Shown here: positions 45,327 through 56,680 of the stretch, one piece after another | How positions within the stretch are numbered: position 1 is the stretch's first letter | How the letters are laid out: every line of letters begins with the position of its first letter | Source of the DNA: Agrypnia vestita | Lineage: Eukaryota > Arthropoda > Insecta > Trichoptera > Phryganeidae | Direction of reading: 5' to 3' | NCBI GenBank assembly: GCA_016648135.1 | Contig: JADDOH010002042.1 | Location: forward strand, 35,952-99,951 | DNA: 64,000 nt | The notes under the pieces: model-generated | What the model saw: the letters and a program-made list of their open reading frames with translations, nothing else | Told to the model about the DNA's origin: nothing | Database searches by the model: none | Position numbers and translations under genes: made by a program

Positions 45327-45399
45327 GAATTTTTTTCAATAAATAAGTGGTTTTAACAAAGTTAATTTATATTAATTATATCATTATTTTTATTTTATT

Positions 45400-46850
45400 T
45401 TTTTGGATATTACTGCCATTGATTTTATGCCCCTCAAATGTGTAACGCCGTGCCCAAAACAGTTGGCTGGCACCTACCTATTCACACACGCTGGCGTGAA
45501 CAGATCTGCACAACGTGTGAAATTCACCAAGTGCTCGGTACTGTGTTTGTGTGACAGCTATCACAAAAGGAAACATGCTCGTTCAATGGAAACCCCGGAG
45601 GCATTGAACAAGAAAAGCACCAGGCCGGTGGAAAAATAAGTTTCAGATTCTGAGTGGCGTAATAGTGCATTCTGCTAACAGGCAGTAGGGTGGTCACATA
45701 AATAATGCGGAGGAAGCGAGATCCGGAAATAATACGATTTGGTAATAATAACACAACACTCGATTTCGATTTTTGTCGCATACAGGTAGCGGTGTCGGAC
45801 GATACGTTGTAGGGAAGGGTATGTTGCGGTCGCCTCATACATGCTTTGGATTCCACGTATTCCTCGTTTTAAGTTAAAAAGCTTTGGACTTTTTGTTTCT
45901 AACCAAAAACAGTCATAACCATACAGTATGACACGGCGCGCGCATAGTGTAGTTGAAATTCGTATACATTCTCAATTTCTATGAATCGCGCTAACACACA
46001 GATGCCATCGACAGTGGATTCGATTACTCGTTCCATATCAACAAATTTAGAAATATTCGACTTTCTCGCATGCACATTCAGTTCCGTTACCAGTTCAAGG
46101 TCATCTAAAATAGTTTACGTATTTGTTAACAGCATCCAACGTACAAAAAACGAATTTATTGATTATTTATATAAACGATTATTATTAACATTAAAGTACT
46201 CGCCTAGTGATCAAGTATTTGGAGTTTCGAGACTCGTTTAAGGACTACCATTAATGGTACAATATTTCTTTTTTTATAGCAGAAGCATTTATCTTCGTTT
46301 GGAAACAGTAAAAATATTATCGTGATATGTATTCCGCGCATCACTTTAATTCATCTTCTTTTAAACAGAATATATTGACATAAAAAAAACTTTGGTTGTT
46401 TCCAATTCATTATTATATAGTCATAAATTTTTCACCCCGTAATAAAATAAATGGTAACTATATTTTTAAAGGACTTTTAGATAACAGTTATTATAGTATG
46501 CTACGAGTGCCAAGATTTATTGACGTAAGAAATTCTTGTGAATAATAAACGCGACCGAATGTGACAGCGATGTTGATTTTTTTTAGAAGTTAACATTTCA
46601 CAAGTAATTAACACATAAGTAAATTCAATATATCTGCTAAATAAATTCAACAAAACATTATTGTAACATAATCTATAACATTACACATCACCAAAGTCCT
46701 TGAAAGTCAGGAAATAAATCTTTTGCCTTTGTCAATTTTTTTACAATAAAATATAATAGAATATTTAAAATATTTAATGCTTTATATTTTTAAGCTTTTT
46801 AAGCTAAATTTATTGCTTTCTATACTGGAAAAAAATTTAATAGCAGGGTC
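45400..46850. other. Mixed-composition DNA, no gene recognised
   Basis: The 45400-45860 segment is GC-richer with ORFs of 78 and 110 codons on opposite strands; neither shows a domain. 45930-46240 has moderate complexity and an 86-codon frame without motifs. Confidence 0.35.
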
Positions 46851-46892
46851 AAAGACTATTTAAGATGTAATTGTACATCTCAAATAGTTTTT
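46851..46892. repeat. Hairpin, 19-nt arms
   Basis: AAAGACTATTTAAGATGTA pairs with TACATCTCAAATAGTTTTT around a 4-nt loop with few mismatches. Confidence 0.75.
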
Positions 46893-47744
46893 GTAAAATT
46901 AAACATGGTTTTTAGAATTTTTTCATTATTTATTGGAAAAAAAAATCATAGTTTCAAATTTTAATTCAAAATTTATTTGAATTTTTTTTAGTTTTAATTA
47001 AAATTTGGGTTATTCATTGAAAATATTCATTTTTAGTTTATTGGAAAAAAATCATAATTTAAATACAATTTTGGGGTATTCATTTTACCTCTAAAACAAA
47101 AATAAATTATAAAATTGTCTAAACATAATATATTCTTGCAATTCTAGAGGTGGCTTAAATTTAGTTAATAAAATGTATCAACACTGTACGCTTTAATTGC
47201 ACCGAAACAAGGAAAGTGACACATCTTATCGCGCAAATACGGGAGCCGTTAGACCACAGGCCGGGGGCAGTGTATAAATTGGCACTTTACCGCGGCGGCG
47301 GGGGTCAGGGGGCAGGTTTCAGTTGCGGGCGGGAGTAAATAGGGGTCGTTGGTCATCAGAATTGAATCACGACGACCCCCCGCAAGGATTTCGCGCTTTA
47401 TTTCTCCCTTTATACCTCGCTGTATATTACACCCGCCTGCGCCTTGAGGATTTAGGGACAATGCAGCGGGAGACTGCCTATCATGGGGAATTTACGGTCA
47501 CGTGTGCACGTGGTTTGTATAAGTTATCGGTCATTTTTTCAAATAAATAATTAATGAGTGACTATCATAAGTTTTGGATCAATAAATTTATAATTAAATT
47601 ATAAAAATTCACTTGATTAATATTTTTATTTATTTTACTTTATTTTTTCTTCTTCAATAACTGTAAAATCACTTTGTGGTAACATTATTTTTATCGGTAA
47701 TTAATAAGAAATAATTTTATATGCCACTAATTTATAGAATTATC
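46893..47744. other. Intergenic DNA with a GC-rich island (47210-47545)
   Basis: The island is the strongest GC/CpG peak in the window (CCGCGGCGGCGGGGGTCAGG, GCGGGCGGGAG) and contains GTATAAATT at 47272. It may be a CpG-type promoter or a conserved element; no coding frame is supported. Confidence 0.4.
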
Positions 47745-47777
47745 AACATGTTTCGGGGCTAATTTCTAATCATCTTT
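47745..47777 (-). ncRNA. Degenerate hammerhead-like motif
   Basis: GAAACATGTT is intact on minus (47754-47745), but the CTGATGA half reads AAGATGA (47777-47771) and stem II is not convincing. Confidence 0.3.
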
Positions 47778-48089
47778 TGGAAACACACTATTCCTAATTA
47801 GGGTTTGTAAATTTTACATGCAAATACATACATAGGATTCTAAATGTATAAATTTTAAAATTGAAAAAGCTTTAATAGCAAATAAAATATTGTCAATAAC
47901 CAGATATTTTTTGCAAACAGTTAATTTTTAAATTTGTTCTTGCATTAGTTCTCAATTAAAGAGATTACTTATATATAATTTTTTTTTTCGCTTGAACAGG
48001 CCAGGAAGCCCAATTACAGAAACCAAAATACATCATAATCCCTACACGTACAGAATCCCTCGTAATATGTCAATGACGATAATAACACA

Positions 48090-48360
48090 GAAGCTTCTAG
48101 CACAGTCTATCAAACTGTCGTATTATCTACAACATTCGAGAAGCGTCTGCAAAAACTTAGAACCTAGAAGCGACGGGAACCTTCTCCTAAGAAATAGAAT
48201 AATCTAGGAGATTCGATAATCCAGTTTTAGGCTATAAATAGCGCGGGTCTAGGCCGCCGAGGGCAGTCTTGTTTTGATAGCTAGTTCGGTGCGAAGTGAG
48301 TTGCGGGCTAGGTGTATCCAGTCGCCAATTAAGTGGCGAAATAAATAAATGCGAGAAACA
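48090..48360 (+). promoter_or_regulatory. LTR-like promoter on plus with TTC/GAA runs
   Basis: TATAAATA at 48233-48240 follows three runs in 5-nt phase: GAA 48090, TTC 48095, GCA 48100; TTC 48135, GAA 48140, GTC 48145; and GAA 48197, ATC 48202, GGA 48207, TTC 48212. A GAA-TTC pair is at 48177-48184. A double AATAAA signal follows at 48341-48349, about 105 bp past the TATA box, which fits an LTR R region. LTR ends were not identified. Confidence 0.55.
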
Positions 48361-48529
48361 CGTTCGAGAATTGAATGTTCTACCCAGTTGCTGAAGTATT
48401 ACCAAGCGATAATGTATTCATATACAAGTGATATATTATGTGCTTTGCAGAAAAGCGTTAAGTTTAATTCGTGTTAAGTAACTTTGTACATTAAATAGTT
48501 AATTAATCAATAATTAATTTCCGGTATTT

Positions 48530-49283
48530 TGATTTGCCTCTTGCAGACAATATTATTTTTTCTTCTTCTTCCTCTAAACTCGCTTTGGAGCAGGCTCTCG
48601 CCTTACTTTTTTCCACGATTACCTATTCTGGGCCATCGTTTCGTCCAACTGTGCATTATCCAGGTCCTTCTACCACTACCTCTTTTTGTCTCTTGTATTT
48701 TGAGTTCGGTATGCACTGCATGGTCTCCACGCCTCATTATATGGCCATTAGTGCTGTGAGATCATTGAAGCATAACTTTTACGTGAGCATAGATTTTGAA
48801 AAAAAAGATATTAAATATTTTTTGATAAAATATAATAATATTATATATTAAAAAATGAACAATATGATTATAATTGTGATAGTAATATGAATATATGATA
48901 TACATCTTTTATTTCGATTTTTTTTCTAATTATATGTTTATGTACATAAAAGCCATGCTTCAGTGTTACTACTGCACATCCCTGATGCCCCATACTATAT
49001 CACTCTCTATTCCTTCAGCTTTTCAATAACAGGGACCACTTTAAAACTACCCCTGATATGCTCACTTCACACTCTGTCAAGCCTCGATACACCCCTAGAA
49101 CATCTGAGCATCTTCATTTTACTGGTGTGGAGTTTTTGCTCGTGCACCTTCTTTATGGTCCAGCATTCTGAGCTATAGATCATTGTAAGTCTTGCTGCAG
49201 TTTTATATACAAAACCTTTAGTCCTAATAGACCTAACACGATTAAGGCACAAAACTCCAGTAAGCGATCTATTTGCCATGCTA
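48530..49283 (-). pseudogene. C-terminal fragment of an RTE-like LINE, interrupted
   Basis: The minus frame 49279-49067 reads FVYKTAARLTMIYSSECWTI then KMKMLRCSRGVSRLDRV. It matches the block K..vYktavrP.mlYGsEcW..k......l..aEMrMLRw..GvtrlDrv of RTE-like LINE C-termini. It continues in decayed form (EHIRGSFKVVPVIEKL near 49060-48990). After about 180 bp of unrelated AT-rich DNA, 48745-48530 gives YGHIMRRG-like and GRRTWI sequence and an (AAG)n tail. The polymerase core is missing. Confidence 0.7.
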
Positions 49284-49610
49284 GACGGATTCTATAGCGT
49301 GAGTTCTATATGGGGTGGGTTTTATGGTGTGAGTTCTGTGGGTGGGTTGTATGATATTTTTTTCAGCATTCGAAATTCTTATATTGTGTCTTTTGAGTGT
49401 TTTTTAATTTTAATTTTATAATTATTTTGATTTTAATATATATATTTTTAAATATTAGTACAAGCTGTAGACGTACAAGTGTTTAATTGGGGACTTGACA
49501 TAACCATTGCAGACAAAAAGATAATGCAAATAATGTCATACAGCAAGCGCACACAAAAAAACTTCAAAAATATAATTGTTATTTTTATAATGTTTAGTTT
49601 GTAGTTTACT
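49284..49610. other. AT-rich spacer with GTGAGTTCTGTGG repeats
   Basis: GGTGTGAGTTCTRTGG-like units at 49298-49345 are repeated twice; otherwise nothing is recognised. Confidence 0.35.
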
Positions 49611-49745
49611 CTGAAGAAAGAATAGTGGCTCCGAAAGCGATGTGTGTTATCAAAAATATAGCGGTGTAAGTCCTGGTTGGGGCTCGAACCACCGACCACC
49701 AGATCACTAGCCGAAAGCATGACCTTCACACCACTGACCAATACA
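49611..49745 (-). repeat. tRNA-derived SINE-like sequence with a hammerhead-like tail
   Basis: On minus an A-box-like TTGGTCAGTGGTGTGAAGG (about 49742) is followed by a B box GGTTCGAGCCCC (about 49689). The downstream body on this strand runs to 49611. On plus, the same DNA reads CTGAAGA (49611-49617) ... CTCCGAAAG (49630-49637), resembling the two hammerhead core halves, but stem II does not pair well. Confidence 0.45.
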
Positions 49746-49750
49746 AATTA

Positions 49751-49817
49751 TTACTGTATTATTAAAATCAAAAGTCAACAAGCTACTCGTTGACTTTTGA
49801 TTTTAATAATACAGTAA
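49751..49817. repeat. Perfect hairpin, 29-bp arms, 9-nt loop
   Basis: The left arm 49751-49779 and right arm 49789-49817 are exact complements; the loop is AAGCTACTC. It directly adjoins the SINE-like sequence. Confidence 0.9.
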
Positions 49818-50129
49818 TGGATGTAACTAAATAACTTGCCACGGTTTTTGTTTGCCTGTAAGGGTACGAAGAAATTACAGAGCATCAACGCTGAATATTA
49901 GCTTAACCTTTCCCATACGTTGCTAAAATACGCGTTCCGGTACTGAACTATACAAGTAAGTGCACATTTTTAAGTCGGATCTATATGAATATTTTACATT
50001 TATGATTTATATTAATCATTATAATAGTTGAATGTATATAAGTGAATATATGCATCAATTAATGTGTTAACGTGCTAGAAATGAGAAAAACAACTAATCA
50101 TCACGATAGAGAGCATACAGACATGTCCG
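49818..50129. other. Spacer, nothing recognised
   Basis: Some of this may be the undefined left end of the following LTR. Confidence 0.3.
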
Positions 50130-50633
50130 GACACAACCAAATTAATGCCGTCTCTATTATTTTGATCACGTTCTAGTAAATTCCGTTCAATTTTTGCTCA
50201 TAGAGGGACATCTCGCCCCGGTATTAATTTATTTATTACCGCTGGTATCATTAAATTCTTCACACTGTGTTCGCTCTGTTACTAGTATCGAGTGTTGTAA
50301 TATCATTGTCACGAATCACTGATCTCACTGGTTTACGCTACCGTACTATCGCTGAGATGTGCCATACGTTATAGTCTCGAATGACTGATACTGGTCGCGT
50401 GACGACCTTGCATTTATAGGTGAATTTCTTTGAACGTTTCGAGAGGCTTTCCAGCTTGGATGTATCCAGAAATTACGAGAAACTTTTTGACGACTCCAGA
50501 ATGGTGTGCATGCGTGCATGAATGCATAATTTTATGGAATCTTTGAGAGAATTCCGTCACCAATGACTGACCCTGCGTTGCGTGACGCCGTTTTATTCTT
50601 GTCAGTATTCAGGAGGTTTAACATCTCGTTACA
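50130..50633 (-). repeat. Solo LTR (HSE-LTR family), copy E, left end unclear
   Basis: The right end is ATCTCGTTACA at 50633. The body matches copy B (CATCTCGCC-like, CACTGATC...ACTGGTTTACGCTACCG, GCGTTGCGTGACGCCG). TATA box TATAAAT on minus at 50412-50418. Upstream run: ATC 50464, GAA 50469, TAC 50474, GAA 50479, TTT 50484, GAC 50489, CTC 50494, GAA 50499. Three exact GAA alternate with one-off TTC slots. Confidence 0.75.
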
Positions 50634-52339
50634 ATATTTTTGTATATTACCCCCTTACGTGAATTTCTTCGCTGATATTAAATTTTAGGCAAAACAAGAA
50701 TTCTTGATTCACGCAATGATATATCTGTATTCCATTTACGTTCCAAATATCATAAGTAGGAAGCATAATTTCAGAATTAATTTATTCATATAAAGACATA
50801 TTTTCATAATCCCATTGTAGGGCTGCTGCGTCCTACGCACACGTAATACCCGAATAAAGATACAATGCCTACAGAGTAACTAATTCTGTTAAGGATGTAA
50901 GCCGATTTCATATATTTTTTATTATAATAGGCTTATACGAATTTTGATTTAATGACAATATTTTCTCTTGATCATACCTACATAGATTTATACGTTATTT
51001 ATCTTTAATTAGATAATTAATAAAGCATTTTTTTCCTCCAATATGAATTCTTGTTAAATATAAATTTTTAAAATTATTCTGATACTACTCTAAAAATGAG
51101 CCTATTCGACTTTAATTCTCAAAAAAGATTATTATAGATGTGCTAGTAAGTGGTATCACGTTACGAAACCAGCTCAGTAAACTAAATTGCCTCCATCAAT
51201 TTTTTTAATAAGACGGGCTGCAAAATCACAGGGTTCGTTAAAGAATTAATAAATCATCTATGTGTCATTATAATTTAAGGTTTATTCGTGCAAAAGAGAG
51301 GAAATTCGTTATAAAGAACTTTTGAAAGTGACAAGCATCACTAGCGATCTCTCCTAAAGTTTACAGCAGGGGTGCTCTCCAATACACGAAAATGACCATT
51401 TCGCCGAATCATATGCACGAAACATTCGAACAAAATGATTTTTCGTGATTTTTGTGATTGTTTTTTTAGTGAAAATGAAAATAAATGATCTATCGTCACA
51501 GTAAGAATATGATGCATGACAATCTTTTTATATCCACTCGCTTGCCCAGCATTTTACCAGCCAGGGTTGCCTCGGAACAAATAGTCGGCCGCGCGATACA
51601 TGAGAATTTTTTATTAATGAATTGACGCGCGCATTACCAAGAATTTACCATAATTCGTTATTTTCTACGTAAGTGTCCAAAGATATTAATTATTATTTGT
51701 CATGTATAAAGATTGTAAGTTTAGATGTTGGAGGTAATCTCCGAAACTACTCATCCGATTTCAAAAATGATTTCACAAATATAGAATGGACTTTCAGGGT
51801 GGATATAGGCTATATTATCTCGTTAAAATAAAAGGGCTTTTCGTGGTGACCTATTTTATAACTAAACTCGACGAAAAACTTGTTGAACGATGCGTTTTCT
51901 GCGAACGCTGCCTTAATGGTAAGAGATATTTAAATACTTTGTATAAAGAAGTTTTAGAACACAAAAAGTTATAAAAAAAAGGTCCGCGATGACATATAGG
52001 CTATCAATATGTTAAGGTTAATACACAAATTGATAATATATGACTAAAAGTTGATAAGTAAATAGACAACACGAGCATTTTTATTTTATTTTTATGGTGA
52101 TCATTTTTTCAGTCTTTTCAGATCAAAGGTCAACATTTTTGGACATGATTGATTTAAAGGATCTACATAAAGTCCTATATTTTGGACGAGGGTAAGCGGG
52201 TGTACCTATATATGTATAAATACTAATTAAAATAAACATTATTTTCTGTCTAAATGTACACTTGCGAACTCTGGCAGAAGTACCTAAATGTAAGTGTGAG
52301 TGACGTACAACCGTCTGCGGGTTCAATATAATTATTCGT
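50634..52339. other. Intergenic DNA with one repeat-like block
   Basis: 51720-52010 (GGTAATCTCCGAAACTACTC, ACTTTCAGGGTGGATATAGG) has the look of a dispersed repeat common in arthropod genomes, but I cannot name it. A GC-richer patch lies at 51535-51600. Confidence 0.35.
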
Positions 52340-52606
52340 ACAGGATACACTTCCGGTTGGTGTGATATTGCAGCACTTCCGCATGTTTGCCAAAGACTGT
52401 ATTCATGGATTCATTCCTCTCTTGAGACGTCGTAGTGTCGGTGTTAAGTTACGACTGGATAACGGCAGCAACTCTATAGTGCAAGATGCGATCCGAGGTT
52501 TGGACTCTTACCCAAAGAATGACATCGACTGCAGACTGTGTGGAAACTATTTTTACCATACTATATGTATGATACGATACAATAAAATGTGTATTAAATT
52601 TAAATG
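52340..52606 (+). pseudogene. Possible LINE reverse-transcriptase C-terminal scrap
   Basis: The 81-codon frame reads FRMFAKDCIHGFIPLLRRRS then RLDNGSNSIVQDAI, which loosely fits the F.kd....ipLl.kR...l..RL..s.Nsiv...i pattern near the end of some LINE reverse transcriptases. No catalytic motif is present. It could instead be chance. Confidence 0.3.
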
Positions 52607-52811
52607 AATTCAATGAGTTTAATATTTAATTTTACTCTTATTTGAAGAAATCGTTTCAAAATTTTAGAAGTTTGTTTTCCCAAATATTTCATCATACGTA
52701 TTGTGTGCTTTAAACAGTCAAATTCTCGATTAATTTTCTTTAAATTATTTAACAATTGAATTTTTGAAACAACAGATATCTGATTTATGTAAAAAACTTG
52801 TTTTTACTACC

Positions 52812-52845
52812 CTGATGAAAACAAAGAATTTTCCCGAAAGCGGTT
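52812..52845 (+). ncRNA. Hammerhead-like motif
   Basis: CTGATGA (52812-52818) is exact. Stem II (AAAC...TTTTCCC) is eroded. The 3' core reads GAAAGCGGTT (52836-52845), one base from GAAACCGGTT, the version at 56735-56767. Confidence 0.5.
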
Positions 52846-55392
52846 GATTTATCATTATAGATACTTATGTGGTTAAATACAATGTTAATTGTATAAATTT
52901 TACTAAAATTAACGTATTTATTTTTATCAAACATATTTTTTAATTCAAGTTTTGAATCAGTAATCCTATAACATTGGAAAAACAATTTTCTACTAAGATA
53001 TTACAAAAACGATTTTCGAAAATTTACTTTGCTTCATTCAAATTTGTTGTCAAATAATGAAATATCAGTACACAGAAAAGAACAGACCAAGGCTCGATAA
53101 ATTCTATTATGCACAAGTAAAGTGTGTGACAGAGAAATGCATTATAACGAAAGAACTCCATACTGTAATATTTGCGGTCATATAAGATAATACGAATCAA
53201 TATGATTTAACTACGCGCAATAAATGCCACAGAATTATATAAGTGCTAAATACACCGTAAACCTAAGATCCTTGCTTTGTAGCGCTTTGATTGATAGTGT
53301 AATAAAACTGTGGGACTCCATCGGAAATGAGGTTGTATAAAAGACCTCAGCTTTTTGTCCATTACCCGCCCGCGCGGAAGAGATTAATTGCCACTTATGA
53401 ATCGAGCGCAGATCCCTGTAGTACTCAAATATATGCCACAAGTTGACACATTGTTGCATTATTTGGTTAATCTAAAATAAATATAACTTTGTAATATTCG
53501 CTACGACGCGTTTTTGCGTGACACGAAATATACACTTACAGGAGTACATTTTTGTAAAGTTTACTCGTGAGAGATATTTTTTGTTCTTGAAAAATATTTA
53601 CATTATTCTTGGGAAAATTTTCAAGTTATTTTGGTAACTTGTGAAGGGCTCAAAATATGTTTTAAATAGAGTAATATTATGTTTAAATTTTATTGAAACG
53701 CAAGCATTCAAATCAAATTCAAATACATATGGACTACTTTGCAACACGCCTGTTCAAGCGAAGGCGTGTATTTAGAACACCGTTTGCCGTTTGGGGTAGA
53801 TTTTGCAAAACACATTCGCAGCTTAATTTGTCACTTTAAAATTCTTGCGCTGGATGGTCCTTGTTATTTTCGCGTAAAATTAGGTATACACTTAATATAT
53901 ATAATATGTATATATAAATATAAGATAACAATTTTTTCACATATAATTTCTTTAATTGTATGGAGTGCACAGCACCATAAATACCTAATCAAAAGTATAA
54001 TAGCTAAGTGAATTAAAAGTGGTTATTAATAGCAATGGTATGGCAATTTTATTAAAAACGATTAACTTACACGATTACACTACTACTAGATTATGCGTGT
54101 TGAAATACACGGTGGAGCATGTGGAAGAACCATAATTTGAATACCGGGCTGATTTTATTAGTGGTTGTTTCAAAGTGGAGTAAGTCATTTTTAGTAACCA
54201 CAAATAAAAAGTTTTGTGGCCTAAATTACTAATTTAGATGAAATAATTTTTCAATAAAGCCAATATCTTGGCCATTACCATTATTTTTGTGTTTTTATTT
54301 CATTTAAATGTTCTTTATCTTTAACTCTTAAAAACACCCCGTATAATATAAAAGTTAATTATAATTTTAATAACTTGTTTATTTTAGTTTTGTGGAGATT
54401 TATTATCACGAGATTAACCATAAGAAAAATACTTATGCAAATTTTTCCTAAATTAAATAATACTGTTTCATTATTATCAAATTTATTTCAATCTTTCACT
54501 TAAGTAACTTCGTAATGGATTCATGATAATGTTAAAAAAATCTTTTATTTCGATATAAATTCAGCGCATTCATTACAATGTGGCATTACTATTATGCATT
54601 TATCAAACAGTTTAGTATTAAAGTATTAAAATATGTGAAGGTGATTAGACTCAAAGAAAAGTAAAGAAAATGAACAACGTAACTTAACCTTTTTATCTGC
54701 ATTTTAAGTAAAAAATTTCAGCTATTACGAAGTTCCAGCATATCAAGACCGTCGTTGGCTTTTTAGATAAGAGATTATGGTACCTCTTGTATAATAATTT
54801 GCTTTGTTATGAGGTGAAGTTAATTCATTTATTCCATGCATTACTGACATTCAACTCTTTTTTTCCCGTTGACTCTTGTTTGTTAAAAAATGTTTCGTTT
54901 AATGTTTGAATTGCATGGAAAACTCGTTTATATTTTTACTGTAATAGTGAACAATTCTTGCAAATCGTGTACTCAATTACGTTTTCTACTATTTATCTAT
55001 GAGACTTTCTTAGGCCTAGGTGTTTTTATGCTGCGTTTTGCTACAGATCTGGACCTGGTTTTATGCCCCCATGTATCGTAAAATTAATGAAAGACTAAAT
55101 GAACGGTATAAGAGTAAAGGCAGCGATGTCCAAAAAAATGCAAGCAATCTCTTACAAATATTTAAACGGATTGAAATAGCATTATTCCCGTTTTGAATAA
55201 AACATCCTAATTACATAACTATTTTAGGAATATTCTCTAAATAAACCGTATAAATAAACAAGATTTTCTGAAATATAAATGAACTCAGGCGTAAAAATTA
55301 GCTGCGCATTCTAGATTCGGGTTTCAGGGTTGGTTCAGAGCTCGAAGTCGGGCGCCCGGGAGCTCCTGAATTAATTACACATCAAGCATTAC
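52846..55392. other. AT-rich DNA, no gene recognised
   Basis: The largest feature-poor stretch. Short frames at 53235-53459, 53739-54011 and 54890-55081 show no motifs. A GC-richer patch begins at 55310, just before the Harbinger element. Confidence 0.35.
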
Positions 55393-56110
55393 GGGCTTGT
55401 TCAGACACAGCGGGAACCGTTCAGTTTCAGAATCGCGTTTCAAAACATGCGATTTGTGTCATCTGTTCACACAGCCGCGGTTAATAAGCGAATTGTGCGC
55501 GCGAAAATAAACGTCAGTTTGACAGTTCTGGTGCCGTTCTCCATCTTTGAATATCAGAGATATATTCGCTCATTACTTTGTTAACGACGGCCGTCTTCCA
55601 TGGCAAGACACATAAATATCATTCTGTCAGTTCATTTTTGGTGAATACTTAATACCTACTTCTCTAAAATACTCTTTTTTCCACCATTTCCAAATATCTC
55701 CACCAACTCCTGCCAAGCTTGGTTCTTGGCATATTTGAGTAATCCTCACACTATTACAGGTCTTTTCTACCATATTACAGGTCTTTTCTCCACTTCATCA
55801 ATAAAAAATTCAGTGTCAAAGCGATCCATAACCATAAAAAAGAGAATATAATCCACGCGTGCTCCTGTTGTGACATGGAACCGTGCGGTGCCCGCAACGC
55901 GACTGAACGCTCTCGTAAGGCCCCATAGTAATAGGATCGTGCGGGCGCCGTGCGGGTCTATTTTCTAGCGGTTGGGTTGCGGGCACCGCAGCGGTTGACT
56001 AACCGCACGGTTGTGTCTGAACGATCACATACAAACCTAGGTAAATGAGACCCGCACGGATTTCATACTGTTCTGAAACGGCATGGTTCCCGCTGTGTCT
56101 GAACAAGCCC
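55393..56110 (-). mobile_element. PIF/Harbinger-type element with a broken MADF gene
   Basis: TIRs GGGCTTGTTCAGACACAGCG... are perfect over about 26 bp and flanked by TAC (55390-55392; 56111-56113). A 3-bp duplication fits Harbinger, though TWA is usual. Length 718 bp. Subterminal repeats of CCGCACGG and GCGGGCACCGC lie at 55870-56020. A MADF gene relic is on minus; no transposase. Confidence 0.82.
55655..55835 (-). pseudogene. MADF-domain gene fragment
   Basis: From ATG 55829 the frame reads MDRFDTEFFIDEVEKRPVIW, the start of a MADF domain (fi..V..rP.iWd). It then meets a stop inside a 21-bp tandem duplication of GAAAAGACCTGTAATAG/TGG (55760-55800). Past the duplication the same domain resumes as YAKNQAWQELVEIFG, the aW.el helix, and then decays. 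The duplication is what broke the frame. Confidence 0.75.
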
Positions 56111-56113
56111 TAC

Positions 56114-56680
56114 ATCTTCCACTTGCATCAAGAAATATAGGGGCAACTTTTCAACTACCTACTCGACTTAATATTAATATCTCAATGTATACGATTATTC
56201 ATAATCGAAAGAAATAAATTTTATTTCCATCAATTTATGACGACAAGTGGCATTGTTTATTGGCAACAAAAAATTATTTATATTATTAAAAATTAACCTA
56301 AGACATAATATTAAATGATTTTCATTATGTACAACATTATTTTGAGAACTGGAATTTGTTTCATTAAAGAGCTAATATATTATTTTCCTCTAATATATTT
56401 TCCAATTCATTAAATTGTATTCAATGTCTTCTTCTTCTTCTTCGTCAGCCTTCGTCTCTCCACTGTAAACGTATGGACTGCAAATAAATTATTTCCTTTT
56501 CTCTCAAAATTGTTCCTGTCACAACACAGATTTTTCTAGCAATTCAGGCAAAGTACAATAAGTTTTATGTATATAAATTGTATAGATAAAAATAAATAAA
56601 AACTCAACAATTAAATTTTACTTATTTTTTCATTAGAATAATCATATTATAATAATTATAATACAAACAATTAATAATTA
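56114..56680. other. AT-rich DNA with a (CTT)n tract
   Basis: (CTT)n at 56428-56442 followed by GTCAGCCTTCG could be the reversed tail of a decayed LINE; not supported further. Confidence 0.35.

Larger units (their letters stand above)
45181..45388. mobile_element. Near-perfect head-to-head palindrome with two hammerhead motifs
   Basis: Arms of about 100 bp meet near 45283 with almost no spacer. Paired blocks include TTAACTTTGTTAAAACCACT, TATTTATTGAAAAAAATTCA, and GGATAACAAAA. Each arm holds one hammerhead-like motif directed away from the centre. The two arms differ at few sites, so the inversion is young or has been kept by gene conversion. No ORF. Its architecture matches the foldbacks at 22177 and 24205. 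Confidence 0.85.
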
